From the NCBI GenBank assembly GCA_910587295.1, contig CAJULP010000096.1, forward strand, positions 49,829 through 113,828: a stretch of 64,000 nt of DNA. Direction: 5' to 3'. A program made the translations under genes and the position numbers. This DNA comes from an uncultured Lachnospiraceae bacterium. Lineage in GTDB: Bacteria; Bacillota; Clostridia; Lachnospirales; Lachnospiraceae. Position 1 is the stretch's first letter; each line of letters opens with the position of its first letter. Below the pieces are notes generated by a model. It was given only the letters and a program-made list of their open reading frames with translations, was not told where the DNA came from and searched no databases. Shown piece by piece: positions 27,856 through 37,538 of this stretch.

Positions 27856-30627
27856 ATGAAAAAGACGACAGTGCATATTATTTCCCATTCCCATTGGGAC
27901 AGGGAGTGGTATATGCCCTTTGAACAACATCGTATCAAGCTTGTCAGACTGATCGATGAAGTGATGGAACTTTTTGAAAAAGATGAAAATTTCAGAAGCT
28001 TCCACTTAGACAGCCAGACCATTGTTCTGGATGATTATTTGGAGATCAGGCCCCAGAACAGGGAAAAGCTTGGGCGTTTTATTCGGGAAGGCCGGTTTAT
28101 TGTGGGCCCGTGGTATATCCTGCAGGATGAATTTCTGACCAGCGGGGAAGCCAATGTGCGAAACCTTTTAACGGGTATGCGGGAGGCGGAAGAATTTGGT
28201 GTTCCCTGCAGGGCAGGGTATTTTCCGGATGCCTTCGGTAATGCGGGACAGATGCCGCAGCTTTTGAAGCAGGCGGGCATGGCGGCCGCCGTGTTCGGCC
28301 GGGGCGTGAAACCGGTAGGGTTTGACAATCAGGTGTTGGAAAAGGGAGATTACGCTTCCCCTTATTCGGAAATGTACTGGCAGTCGCCTGATGGCAGTGC
28401 CCTTCCGGGCATCCTGTTTGCCAATTGGTACAACAATGGCGCGGAAATACCGGTGGAGGAAGGGGCAGCGAAAGCTTACTGGGATGAGCGGCTTGCGGAT
28501 GCAAGGCAGTTTGCGGGAACGAGCCAGCTTCTTTTTATGAATGGCTGTGACCACCAGCCGGTGCAGAAGAATCTGGATAAGGCTATTGCCGTGGCGAGGG
28601 AATTATATCCGGACATTGAGTTTGTGCATTCGGATTTTCCTTCTTATATAGAAGCGGTGTGCAGGGAAATGGGGGATGGCGTTATCACCGTGAAGGGAGA
28701 GCTGACCAGTCAGGAGACGGATGGGCTTTTTACGCTGGTCAATACCACATCTGCAAGGGTGGATCAGAAAATCCGTAACCGCCAGTGTGAGACCGCTCTG
28801 GAAAAAGGGGCGGAGCCGCTTTCGGTGTTTGCGTACCTGAAAGGGATGGAATATCCCGAAGATTTTCTTCGCTATAGCTGGAAAGTACTGATGCAGAACC
28901 ATCCCCATGACAGTATCTGCGGCTGCAGTGTGAATCAGGTCCATGAGGAGATGGCGGTCCGCTTTGAAAAGAGTATCCAGGTGGCGCAGGAATTATTGGC
29001 GGAGAGCGGAAAATATCTGGCATCCCGGATTGGCGCAGGGCTTTTGGAACAATCCGATCACAAAACGTGTCCTTTTGTGGTGTTTAATACCACCGGATGG
29101 GAAAAAAGCCAGGTGGTCAGTGTGGTTTTGGATTGGCATAGAATCTGGGGCAAGGATCTTACGGCGGCTTATCAGGAAGCGGAAAACCTGGAGCTTCCCA
29201 GGTTTGTTTTAAAGGACAGCCAGGGGAATCCGGTGGAAGCGTCCGTGGAGGACCTTGGGGTAAGCTTTGGCTATACCCTGCCGGAGGACCGGTTCCGCCA
29301 GACGTATATGGCGAGACAGGTACGGGTTACTTTTGAGGCAAAAGTACCCTGCCTTGGGTACACATCCTATGTACTGGAAGCATCAAAAGCAAAGTGCGTG
29401 CAAAAGACAAAAGCAGAAAAGGGCATGATAACGGGGCCTTTGTGTATGGAAAATGAGTATGTAAAGGTGGAGCTTTTAAAGGATGGAAGCTACACGCTTA
29501 TCCATAAGGAAACAGGCAAGCGTTACCCTGCGATAGGCTGGTATGAAGAATGTGGGGATATTGGGAATGAATATATTTTCGTACAGCCTAAGGGCAGCTT
29601 TGTGATCACCACAAAAGACGTGGATGTGGAATGGAAGCTGGTTGAAAACACTCCGTGGCGGGGCGTGTATGAGGCGGTGCAGCGCCTGGAGGTTCCGGCC
29701 CGGGCGGATGGGCAGCTTGAAAAAGAAAGAAATGCCATGGTCAATATCCATGACAGGCTTGCCCAAAGAGGAGAGGAAAAAGCAGTGATCACTTTCGTGA
29801 CCAGATTGACGCTGGAAAAGAGCGCAAAAGGACTGAAAGTAGAAACGGCTATAGAAAATACGGCAAAAGACCACAGGATCCGGGTGGTCTTCCCTACCGG
29901 ACTTAGGGCAAAAGAGCATTATGCGGACTCAAATTTTGAAGTGGTAAAGCGCCCGAACCGCCATGGGGAAGGCTGGAAGAATCCCAGCGGATGTGAACAC
30001 CAGCAAAATTTCGTGGCCATGTGCGACGAAAGCGGCGGGCTTTTGGCGGCCAATATAGGGCTGTATGAATATGAGATCCTTCCGGATCAGGATAATGCCA
30101 TTGCGGTGACGTTATTGCGGTGCGTTGGCGAGATGGGGGATTGGGGCGTGTTTCCCACGCCGGATTCCCAGATGATAGGAACTTACCGGATGAACTATGA
30201 GGTGGTTCCGTTTGCAGCCAAGGAGAGGATGGAAGCCTGCCGGGAAGGTTATCAATTTCAAAGCGATCTGACGGTATGCCAGGTTCCGGCAGGTTCTTTC
30301 GGGGAAATTCCGCCGGATCTTCGGGAAGGAACCTTAAGTGAAGGAGAGAGAATGCCTGCAAAGGCAAGCTTTTTGGAATGGGAAGGGCCGGGATTAAACC
30401 TGACCGGGTTTAAAAAGAGGGAAGGAAGCAGGGATATCATAGTCCGGTATGTAAATGTGTGGGAAAATATGGTAATCTTAAAAATAAAAAAGGCCGGCTG
30501 GATGAAGGCTCTTTACCATAGTGATGTGCTGGAAAGAAAAGGGGAAGGGGTCAAAGAGGGGGCCGAAGGGTATTATGAGATGAAGATACGCCCCTTTGAG
30601 ATTGCGACATTTGGAATCAGCCGTTGA
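27856..30627 (+). CDS. GH38 alpha-mannosidase, second enzyme
   Basis: A 923-residue GH38 enzyme of a different subgroup from the 18949 gene. The zinc-site motif HSHWDREWYMPFE starts at residue 11, the nucleophile Asp is in YFPDAFGNAGQMPQ (near 125), and the late zinc-site His is in QNHPHDSICGCS. This subgroup resembles MngB-type mannosylglycerate hydrolases and other cytosolic alpha-mannosidases. It has no signal peptide. It belongs to the importer operon and probably acts on imported alpha-mannosides. ATG 27856 has AAGAGGA 7-9 bp upstream. Confidence 0.9.
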   Translation: MKKTTVHIISHSHWDREWYMPFEQHRIKLVRLIDEVMELFEKDENFRSFHLDSQTIVLDDYLEIRPQNREKLGRFIREGRFIVGPWYILQDEFLTSGEANVRNLLTGMREAEEFGVPCRAGYFPDAFGNAGQMPQLLKQAGMAAAVFGRGVKPVGFDNQVLEKGDYASPYSEMYWQSPDGSALPGILFANWYNNGAEIPVEEGAAKAYWDERLADARQFAGTSQLLFMNGCDHQPVQKNLDKAIAVARELYPDIEFVHSDFPSYIEAVCREMGDGVITVKGELTSQETDGLFTLVNTTSARVDQKIRNRQCETALEKGAEPLSVFAYLKGMEYPEDFLRYSWKVLMQNHPHDSICGCSVNQVHEEMAVRFEKSIQVAQELLAESGKYLASRIGAGLLEQSDHKTCPFVVFNTTGWEKSQVVSVVLDWHRIWGKDLTAAYQEAENLELPRFVLKDSQGNPVEASVEDLGVSFGYTLPEDRFRQTYMARQVRVTFEAKVPCLGYTSYVLEASKAKCVQKTKAEKGMITGPLCMENEYVKVELLKDGSYTLIHKETGKRYPAIGWYEECGDIGNEYIFVQPKGSFVITTKDVDVEWKLVENTPWRGVYEAVQRLEVPARADGQLEKERNAMVNIHDRLAQRGEEKAVITFVTRLTLEKSAKGLKVETAIENTAKDHRIRVVFPTGLRAKEHYADSNFEVVKRPNRHGEGWKNPSGCEHQQNFVAMCDESGGLLAANIGLYEYEILPDQDNAIAVTLLRCVGEMGDWGVFPTPDSQMIGTYRMNYEVVPFAAKERMEACREGYQFQSDLTVCQVPAGSFGEIPPDLREGTLSEGERMPAKASFLEWEGPGLNLTGFKKREGSRDIIVRYVNVWENMVILKIKKAGWMKALYHSDVLERKGEGVKEGAEGYYEMKIRPFEIATFGISR

Positions 30628-30658
30628 CACCTGACCCAGGGAAAAGAAGGAGAAGCAT

Positions 30659-33328
30659 ATGGAAAAGTATAAGAATGCGGCCCTTTCCGCCGGGGAGAGG
30701 GCAGAAGATCTGCTTGGACGGATGACCCTGGAAGAAAAAGTGGCGCAGATGGATATGATCCGGGGAGTGGAACTGGCGGTGAAGGTGCATGAAGCCCATT
30801 TCTGCGCCGTGGATGAACACTCGGATTTTCAGTGGGATCAGGTGGAAAAGAGCTTTGGTGACCGGGGGATCGGTTTTGTCCACGACGTGTATTCCGTGCC
30901 TGCCGTTTTAAATAAGCTGCAGCGTTATCTGGTGGAAAAAACAAGGCTGGGGATCCCTTGTATTTTTACGGGGGAAGCCCTTCACGGCCTGTCCTATCCG
31001 GGGGCAACCATCTTTCCCATGCCCATTGCCATGGGGGCGTCCTTTGACCCGGAACTGACGAAGGAGACCGGTCATGCGATCGCGGCAGAGACCAGAAGTC
31101 TTGGCATACAGGAAATCCTGGCCCCCAACCTGGATCTGGCAAGGGAACCAAGGTGGGGCAGGGTGGAAGAGACCTTTGGCGAGGATACCTGCCTTTCTTC
31201 CCAGATGGCCTTTGCCATTGTGACCGGGGAGCAGGGGGATGATCTGAGTGCAGCGGATGCGGTGATGGCGGAGCCGAAGCATTATTGCGTCCATGGAATC
31301 CCGGAAGGGGGAACCAACTGTTCTCCGGCAAGGGCAGGGGTCCGGGAGGTAGAGACGGCATACCTGCCGGTTTTTGAAGCGGGGATCAAAAAAGCAGGGG
31401 CTTGCAATGCCATGGCTTCTTATAACTGTATTGACGGGGAAACGGTGATAAATTCGGAGCATTACCTTCGGGAAGTGTTAAAGGAACGGTTTGGGCTTAG
31501 GGGCTATGTGCGCGCGGATTTTGGCGCGGTAAGCAGACTGACCCATACCCATCATATTGCCAAGGACAATAAAGAAGCCATTAAACTGGCGGTGGAAGCG
31601 GGACTGGATGTACAGGGCTTTGATTTTCCCTGTGCGGAATGGGAAGGTTCCCTGATAGAATTGGTACAAAGCGGGGAGCTTGCGGAAAGCGTCATTGATG
31701 AAGCGGTGTTTCGGATCCTGCGGATGAAATTTGAACTGGGGCTCTTTGAGCATCCCTATACGGATGAGGAACATTACCGGGATGTGGTACGCTGTGAAAA
31801 GCATCGTGATATTTCTTACCGGATGGCCAGGGAGTCTATTGTCCTTTTACAAAACAAAAACCAGGTGCTGCCGCTTTCCAAGGAACTGTCTTCTATAGCG
31901 GTCTTAGGACCCGGTTCAAACTTCCAGCGGGAAGGGAGCTACGCTTCGGTTCCGTGGGGATACCATATGAACAGTGTTTATGAGGAACTTCGTGACCGAT
32001 TAAAAGGAAAATGCAACGTGTACCAGGCGGACGGATGCGGCGTGACGGAAAATGACGTGACACTGATTCCTCCAGGCTGGTATCCGGAGGGCGTGAAGAT
32101 GGAGTATTACGCCAATGACAGTTTTTCGGGGAAACCCGTTGGGGAAGAGACTGCGAATCTGATCAAGTTCAACTGGATCTTGGCGAAGCCCTGCCGGGAG
32201 CTTCCTTTTAAAGGGTATTCCGTGCGGATGAAGACGAAACTGGTGGTAAATACCCATGATTTTACGGATGCGGAGCGGATCGAAGGCCGTCTTGCCTTTA
32301 CCACCAATGACAGCGTGGAAGTATATGTGGACGGCAAGTGCGTGATCACAAGCGGCGGGGAAAAGAAACAAAAACTCCCGGCATGTCCATTTACCTTTGT
32401 AAATGGCGAAAGCTATGAAGTGGAGATCCGTTATGTCTGTGATGTAAACGGAAACAACCTTGCTCTGTGTATCGACCAGCACGGGGATGATATTCAGGCA
32501 GCGGTAGAGCTGGCAAAAAACTGTGACGCTGTGGTGCTAGTCTGCGGGGATGACAAGGTGACCAGCGGAGAGGGGATGGACCGCTGTGACTTAAAGCTTT
32601 ACGGGAAACAGCAGGAATTGATCCGTCAGGCGGCTTTGCTTAAAAAGCCGACGGTCCTTGTGCTGGAAAATGGCAAGCCGGTTGACCTTAGCTGGGAAAA
32701 GGACCAGGTAGACGGCATTCTTGCAGCCTGGTTTGGCGGAGAAATGGGGGCGAAGGCTATTGCGGACGTGCTTTTAGGGGAGATCAGCCCTTCCGGAAAG
32801 CTGCCTGTCAGTTTTCCCAAAAGCGTGGGGCATCTACCCTGCTACTATTCGGCACTGCCGGGCGGCAGCCCAATCTATCTGGAAGGGGAGAGAAAGGCCC
32901 TGTTTCCGTTTGGGTTTGGGTTAAGCTATACCACATTCCTTTACTCCGGGCTTTGCGTGGAAAAAGGGGAAGGCCTTTATGATCACACCGTATCCTTTAA
33001 GGTGAAAAATACTGGCAAGATGGCTTCCGACGAGATTGTGCAGCTTTATGTAAATGACGTGTGTTCGTCGGTGGTAACGCCGGAGCTTACCCTGCAGGGA
33101 TTTAAGAGGGTTCCGCTAAAACCGGGTGAAGAAAAGGAAGTGGTTTTCCGGCTGGGCTTTGACAATTTTAAGCTGCTCAATAAAAAAATGGAATGGGTGG
33201 TGGAGCCCGGTGAGTTCCGGATCATGATCGGGGCGTCCAGTGAAGAGATACGGCTTACGGGAACTGTCACGGTGAAAGAGGGATGCCGGGAGAAGAAAGC
33301 GCCTGAAGGGGCGGCTGCGGACAGATGA
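30659..33328 (+). CDS. GH3 glycosidase with PA14 insert
   Basis: An 889-residue GH3 enzyme, usually beta-glucosidase or beta-xylosidase. The N-terminal barrel has MTLEEKVAQMD, CIFTGEALHG, EPRWGRVEETFGED and the nucleophile-bearing GYVRADFGAV (Asp near 287). The second alpha/beta domain starts around 390. A PA14-like beta insert (about 480-600) interrupts it, and a fibronectin-III-like C-terminal domain ends the protein. There is no signal peptide, so it is cytosolic. It starts 32 bp after the GH38 gene with AAGGAG, in the same operon. PA14 inserts shape substrate choice in GH3 beta-glucosidases. The specificity is not readable from sequence. Confidence 0.9.
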   Translation: MEKYKNAALSAGERAEDLLGRMTLEEKVAQMDMIRGVELAVKVHEAHFCAVDEHSDFQWDQVEKSFGDRGIGFVHDVYSVPAVLNKLQRYLVEKTRLGIPCIFTGEALHGLSYPGATIFPMPIAMGASFDPELTKETGHAIAAETRSLGIQEILAPNLDLAREPRWGRVEETFGEDTCLSSQMAFAIVTGEQGDDLSAADAVMAEPKHYCVHGIPEGGTNCSPARAGVREVETAYLPVFEAGIKKAGACNAMASYNCIDGETVINSEHYLREVLKERFGLRGYVRADFGAVSRLTHTHHIAKDNKEAIKLAVEAGLDVQGFDFPCAEWEGSLIELVQSGELAESVIDEAVFRILRMKFELGLFEHPYTDEEHYRDVVRCEKHRDISYRMARESIVLLQNKNQVLPLSKELSSIAVLGPGSNFQREGSYASVPWGYHMNSVYEELRDRLKGKCNVYQADGCGVTENDVTLIPPGWYPEGVKMEYYANDSFSGKPVGEETANLIKFNWILAKPCRELPFKGYSVRMKTKLVVNTHDFTDAERIEGRLAFTTNDSVEVYVDGKCVITSGGEKKQKLPACPFTFVNGESYEVEIRYVCDVNGNNLALCIDQHGDDIQAAVELAKNCDAVVLVCGDDKVTSGEGMDRCDLKLYGKQQELIRQAALLKKPTVLVLENGKPVDLSWEKDQVDGILAAWFGGEMGAKAIADVLLGEISPSGKLPVSFPKSVGHLPCYYSALPGGSPIYLEGERKALFPFGFGLSYTTFLYSGLCVEKGEGLYDHTVSFKVKNTGKMASDEIVQLYVNDVCSSVVTPELTLQGFKRVPLKPGEEKEVVFRLGFDNFKLLNKKMEWVVEPGEFRIMIGASSEEIRLTGTVTVKEGCREKKAPEGAAADR

Positions 33329-33723
33329 GGGGAAAGGCGCAGGGGCTGGAGGACAACCCTTTGCATATCAGTGCGCTGCGGTTTGAAAAAATATCGGGGG
33401 AAGGATGCCGGATGGAATTGACAAACGGACGGAATCGGGATACCTTTATGGTGCACCCGGGCAAATGGCAGGCAGGAAGTCTCCATTTGGACGGGGGGTG
33501 CACGGACCTGTCCCGGCATGTGTTCCGGGAAGGCCTTTACGAAAAATTCTATGTAAAAGGCTGTACCAGGGGCCATACGCTTTTTATGGATATGCTGTTC
33601 CAGGAAACGTCCTTTCAGGATACCTGGGAGGTTATTTTTGAAGAGGGGTTAATCCGGGTAAAAGTGAAACGCAATACGGGATTTGTACCGGTGGATTTCA
33701 GCGTGCCCGCATATCCGGCGTGA
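33325..33723 (+). CDS. Small protein overlapping the GH3 gene, unknown function
   Basis: A 132-residue protein beginning with an ATGA overlap on the GH3 stop (ATG 33325-33327), a coupling that supports translation. It is polar, with beta-strand-like segments (GCRMELTNGRNRDTFMVHPGKW, HTLFMDMLFQETSFQDTWEVIFEEG), and has no signal peptide or membrane helix. I recognise no family. It could be a small partner of the glycosidases, or the start fragment of a larger lost gene. The next gene's longer frame overlaps its end, but the chosen start lies 35 bp after it. Confidence 0.55.
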   Translation: MRGKAQGLEDNPLHISALRFEKISGEGCRMELTNGRNRDTFMVHPGKWQAGSLHLDGGCTDLSRHVFREGLYEKFYVKGCTRGHTLFMDMLFQETSFQDTWEVIFEEGLIRVKVKRNTGFVPVDFSVPAYPA

Positions 33724-33757
33724 GGTGGCTGGGGAGGCTTTAAGGCGGAGGAATGAC

Positions 33758-35602
33758 ATGAAGGAGAAAAGAATCAAAAAAAGTGGCGGAAAAAGAGTCC
33801 GCTGGGCGGATAAACGGCAGGTTGCGGAAGAAGGGCTGGAGCGCTTTGAAGATTACCTGCAGGAATACAGCCGCAACCGGAACCATCCGTTTAAGATCTT
33901 ATGCAGTTTTTACAAAGGGCATCAATGGCAGATGGTGCAGGCATGTTTGTTTCTTGTGGTGCAGCGCTCCCCGGTGTGGGTGATCCCCATTGCCACTGCG
34001 AATATAATCAATGCGGCTACTTATGTGCCGGAAAATTCAATGGAGATCATTTTGATCAACTTGATGGCGGCTCTTTTGTTTATCCTGCAAAATGTGGGAA
34101 CAAATTATCTTGCGGCCCAGAAATATGCCGGCGTCAACCGGAGTATTGAAGGTTCATTGCGCAATGCCATGGTGCGCAGGCTCCAGCAGCTTTCCATTAT
34201 GTTCCATAAAGAGGTGCAGTCCGGGCGGCTGCAGTCGAAGATCATGCGTGATGTGGAGAATGTGACGGAACTGTTAAACCAGATATTCCGGGTGCTGTTT
34301 TTCTTCGTTCTTGATGTGTCGGTGGTGGTGGTCATGACCCTTAGGAAAAGCCCTGTGGTATTTCTGTTTTTCTTAGTGGTGGTGCCTTTTGTGGTCATTG
34401 CCATGCGCGGATTTAAAAAGCCTATCGCAGAGACGAACCGGAAGTTTAGAAGCGAGATGGAGCACACCCAGGGAGCAGTGGCGGAAATGCTTGAGATGAT
34501 TCCGGTGGCAAGGGCCCACGGCCTGCAGGAAGTAGAGATCAACAAGATGAATACCCGTTTGAGCAGGATCGTAAGCAGCGGGTATAATTTGGATGTGATC
34601 ATTGCATTGTTTGGGGCGGTGAACTGGGTCACGTTTCAGTCCTTCCAGATCATATGCCTGGCGTTTACGGCTGTTTTGGCCTGCAAGGGAAAGATCAGTG
34701 TGGGGGAAGTGGTCTTGTACCAGACTTATTTTGGTTCGCTGGTAAGCCAGATCTCCACGCTGATCAATGTTTACCCTCAGATCACGAGAGGGCTGGAATC
34801 CGTGAAATCCATTGGAGATATCATGGGTGAGACGAAGGTGGAGGAAAATTATTCCATAGTGCCCTTAGGGGATTTAAAGGGGAAGGTTGAGTTTGTCAAT
34901 GTGGACTTTAAGTACCCGGACAGTGATAAATGGATATTGAACGATGTTTCCTTAAAGGTGGAAGCCGGGGAAAGCATTGCTTTTGTGGGGGAATCCGGGG
35001 CGGGCAAGTCTACGATCTTAAATCTGCTGATCGGTTTTGTGCCTCCCGCAAATGGCAAGATCCTGATCGACGGGATCAATATGATCAATCTTGACCTGAA
35101 TGAATACCGCCACCAGATTGCGGTAGTGCCTCAGAATACTATTTTGTTTTCCGGAACCATCATAGATAATATTACTTATGGCCTTGAAGGGGTGTCCAGG
35201 CAGGAAGTGGAAGAGGTGATCCGGGAGGTGGGGCTGTGGGAACTTATTGAAAAGCTGCCCCAGGGATTGGATACTCAGTTAGGGGAGCATGGGGATAAGC
35301 TTTCCGGCGGGCAGCGGCAGAGGATTTCTATTGCCCGGGCCCTTATCAGAAAACCGAAGATCATAGTGTTTGACGAGGCCACCAGCGCGTTGGATTCGGC
35401 TTCCGAAAAGAAGGTGCAGGAGGCTACTTCCAACATGATGAAAAACTGTACCACCTTTTTGGTGGCTCACAGGCTTTCCACCATACGCAATGCGGACAGG
35501 ATCGTGGCTATGAAGGAAGGGCGCATTGTGGAGGTTGGAACTTACGAAGAACTGATGGAGAAAAAAGGGTACTTTTACGAATTGAAATCATTACAGTCTT
35601 AA
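33758..35602 (+). CDS. ABC exporter-type permease/ATPase
   Basis: A 614-residue half-transporter. The six-helix type-1 exporter domain occupies residues about 40-350. The ATPase follows with GESGAGKST (Walker A, near 410), LSGGQRQR (signature, near 514), IIVFDEATSALD (Walker B) and a switch His in LVAHRLST. The ATG at 33758 has GGAGG 6 bp upstream and is preferred to the GTG at 33683, which lies inside the previous gene. Exporters of this kind usually act as homodimers. Its place inside a glycoside importer operon is unusual; it cannot be the importer ATPase because it carries its own membrane domain. Confidence 0.9.
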   Translation: MKEKRIKKSGGKRVRWADKRQVAEEGLERFEDYLQEYSRNRNHPFKILCSFYKGHQWQMVQACLFLVVQRSPVWVIPIATANIINAATYVPENSMEIILINLMAALLFILQNVGTNYLAAQKYAGVNRSIEGSLRNAMVRRLQQLSIMFHKEVQSGRLQSKIMRDVENVTELLNQIFRVLFFFVLDVSVVVVMTLRKSPVVFLFFLVVVPFVVIAMRGFKKPIAETNRKFRSEMEHTQGAVAEMLEMIPVARAHGLQEVEINKMNTRLSRIVSSGYNLDVIIALFGAVNWVTFQSFQIICLAFTAVLACKGKISVGEVVLYQTYFGSLVSQISTLINVYPQITRGLESVKSIGDIMGETKVEENYSIVPLGDLKGKVEFVNVDFKYPDSDKWILNDVSLKVEAGESIAFVGESGAGKSTILNLLIGFVPPANGKILIDGINMINLDLNEYRHQIAVVPQNTILFSGTIIDNITYGLEGVSRQEVEEVIREVGLWELIEKLPQGLDTQLGEHGDKLSGGQRQRISIARALIRKPKIIVFDEATSALDSASEKKVQEATSNMMKNCTTFLVAHRLSTIRNADRIVAMKEGRIVEVGTYEELMEKKGYFYELKSLQS

Positions 35603-35657
35603 AGGGCTGCCGCGGCTGGGCGCCGCCGGCAGTGTTTGGGGAAAGGAGACGAAAGCT

Positions 35658-37538
35658 ATGGATGAAAACAGAGTACAGGGTGAAATTGTTGTCTGCGGCG
35701 TTCCTTTTGATAAAGGGGAGGAGGAAGCCAAAAAAGCGTTGGCAAAATTAAAAGCAGACGGCGTGACGGCGGTACAGATTTACTGCCACTGGAATAAATT
35801 TGAGCCTGATACAAGAGGTGAGTTTTCTTTTGGTTATTACGATGATATGGTGCGGCTTATCAAGGAAGAAGGACTTAAATTTGTTCCCTTCCTTTTAATG
35901 GGGCCCCGCTATTCGGCGCCGGATTGGTGGCTTTTGGAAAAAGGGCATAAGGGGCTTGTCTGTTTGGAGCACGGAAAGGAATGTCCGGTGGAATCCATAT
36001 GGAATCCGGCGTTTCGGGAGGAGATCTCAAGGGTATATCGTGCTTTTGCGGATCATTACCTGCCCTGGGATGTGATAGAAAGCGTACAGCCCGGGATTAA
36101 CGGTGATTATGGGGAAGCGATCATGCCGGTGGTGGGAAATTGGCCCGGGGCGTACCATACCCACAGGGGATTTTGGTGCGGCGGCGAAGATGCGGCGGCT
36201 TCTTTCCGGGAATATCTGGAGAAAAAATTTGGCGGGATAGAGAAGTTGAACCAAAGGTGGAATGCTCATTATGGTTCTTGCGAAGAGGTACGGCCGTTCC
36301 TTAAGGCGTTTTGCCCTTCCCTTGCGGCTTATCTGGACTTTTTGGAATGGTATCATGTTTCTATGACGGAATATGCGGATTTTTGTATGAAGGAAGCAAA
36401 GGCGGCTTTTGGAGAAAAACCGGTGTATCTTTGCACAGGCGGGATTGAAGAGCCGGAGCACGCGTCTTCTTTTACGGGGCAGGCAAAGGCTGCGGCGAAA
36501 AACGGCTGTGGTGTCCGGCTGACCAATGAAGGAAATAACTTTTTTGAGAATTTTTATCTTACCATACATATGCAGAGCGCCTGTGATTATTATGGGGCAT
36601 ATCTGGGCTTAGAGCCGGTAGGGCCTATCCTGCCGGAGGGCGTTGCGGTGCGCACCTATGGCAGCGCGGCTTATGGGAACCGCCAGATCTTCCACTATTA
36701 TGGAAATCTTTACGGGGAAGGCAGGGAAGACGCGGGCCATATTGTAAGAAAATATAAGGACCTGATCGGTTCCTGCAAGGTGGAAAGAAAGGTTACCATG
36801 TTCTGGCCTATTCTGGATTCCTGGGCGGCATCCGCCCAGGTCTCGGATAATATACGGCTGGCAATTTCCGAGATTCGGAAAAGCTATGATGTAAATGTAG
36901 CGGACGAAATGATGATCGAAGACGGCTGCCTGGAAAAGACCAGGGTGCTGGTCATGCTGGATACGAAGGTCAGCTCAAAAAAGGCGCTCCTTGCCATTGC
37001 AAAGTGGGTAAAGGGCGGCGGTATCCTTCTTTCAAACTGCCATCCGTATGATGAGACATTCCAAAGAGTGCCGGAGTTTGAAAGTGTGTTTGGGATCAAT
37101 GAGGATTCGGAAGAAGTGTGGGGGCATAGCAATTATGAGCTTAAAGAGAGCGGATGGATGCGAAGCCTGTGCGGCTGTTCCCGTCAGCACTCTATGATCG
37201 GCTGGAACAAGCTGGATGATACGGTACTTCCCATTTACGAAAACAGCGCTTTGGCCGGGGGCGAAAACGGCACGGCACTTTCTTATTGCGCATTTGAAAA
37301 TCCCTATGGCAAAGGGAAGGGAATCTATTTTGCGCCGCCGTTAGACCTGGATGCCCCGGCGGACGCGATCTGGACCCCATCGCCTGCGTTCCGCCTTTTG
37401 CTTGAAGACTGCTGCAGGGCGTATGCAGGGGAAGAACCCATGGTTCTAAATGAAGACGAGATCATTAAGACCAGGGTCTGCGGGAAGGAGCTGGTTCTTA
37501 AGAAGGATCATGAGATAAAGGCAGTATCCCTGAGTTAA
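35658..37538 (+). CDS. Clan GH-A beta-galactosidase-like glycoside hydrolase
   Basis: A 626-residue enzyme with a TIM barrel of the GH42/GH35 type. KADGVTAVQIYCHWNKFEP opens the barrel, NGDYGEA gives the likely acid/base Glu153 after strand 4, and LGLEPVGP gives the likely nucleophile Glu319 after strand 7. A trimerisation-like alpha/beta domain (residues 370-480) and a C-terminal beta part follow. It lacks a signal peptide. The family number is unsure; a beta-galactosidase or beta-mannosidase-type activity fits the neighbourhood. AAAGGAGA lies 10 bp before the ATG. It is the last gene of the cluster and overlaps the convergent DUF402 gene by 4 bp. Confidence 0.7.
   Translation: MDENRVQGEIVVCGVPFDKGEEEAKKALAKLKADGVTAVQIYCHWNKFEPDTRGEFSFGYYDDMVRLIKEEGLKFVPFLLMGPRYSAPDWWLLEKGHKGLVCLEHGKECPVESIWNPAFREEISRVYRAFADHYLPWDVIESVQPGINGDYGEAIMPVVGNWPGAYHTHRGFWCGGEDAAASFREYLEKKFGGIEKLNQRWNAHYGSCEEVRPFLKAFCPSLAAYLDFLEWYHVSMTEYADFCMKEAKAAFGEKPVYLCTGGIEEPEHASSFTGQAKAAAKNGCGVRLTNEGNNFFENFYLTIHMQSACDYYGAYLGLEPVGPILPEGVAVRTYGSAAYGNRQIFHYYGNLYGEGREDAGHIVRKYKDLIGSCKVERKVTMFWPILDSWAASAQVSDNIRLAISEIRKSYDVNVADEMMIEDGCLEKTRVLVMLDTKVSSKKALLAIAKWVKGGGILLSNCHPYDETFQRVPEFESVFGINEDSEEVWGHSNYELKESGWMRSLCGCSRQHSMIGWNKLDDTVLPIYENSALAGGENGTALSYCAFENPYGKGKGIYFAPPLDLDAPADAIWTPSPAFRLLLEDCCRAYAGEEPMVLNEDEIIKTRVCGKELVLKKDHEIKAVSLS

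Noticed and set aside
33683..33757. GTG start giving 25 extra residues on the ABC exporter
   Set aside because: The extension lies within the previous gene; ATG 33758 has a perfect GGAGG at good distance.
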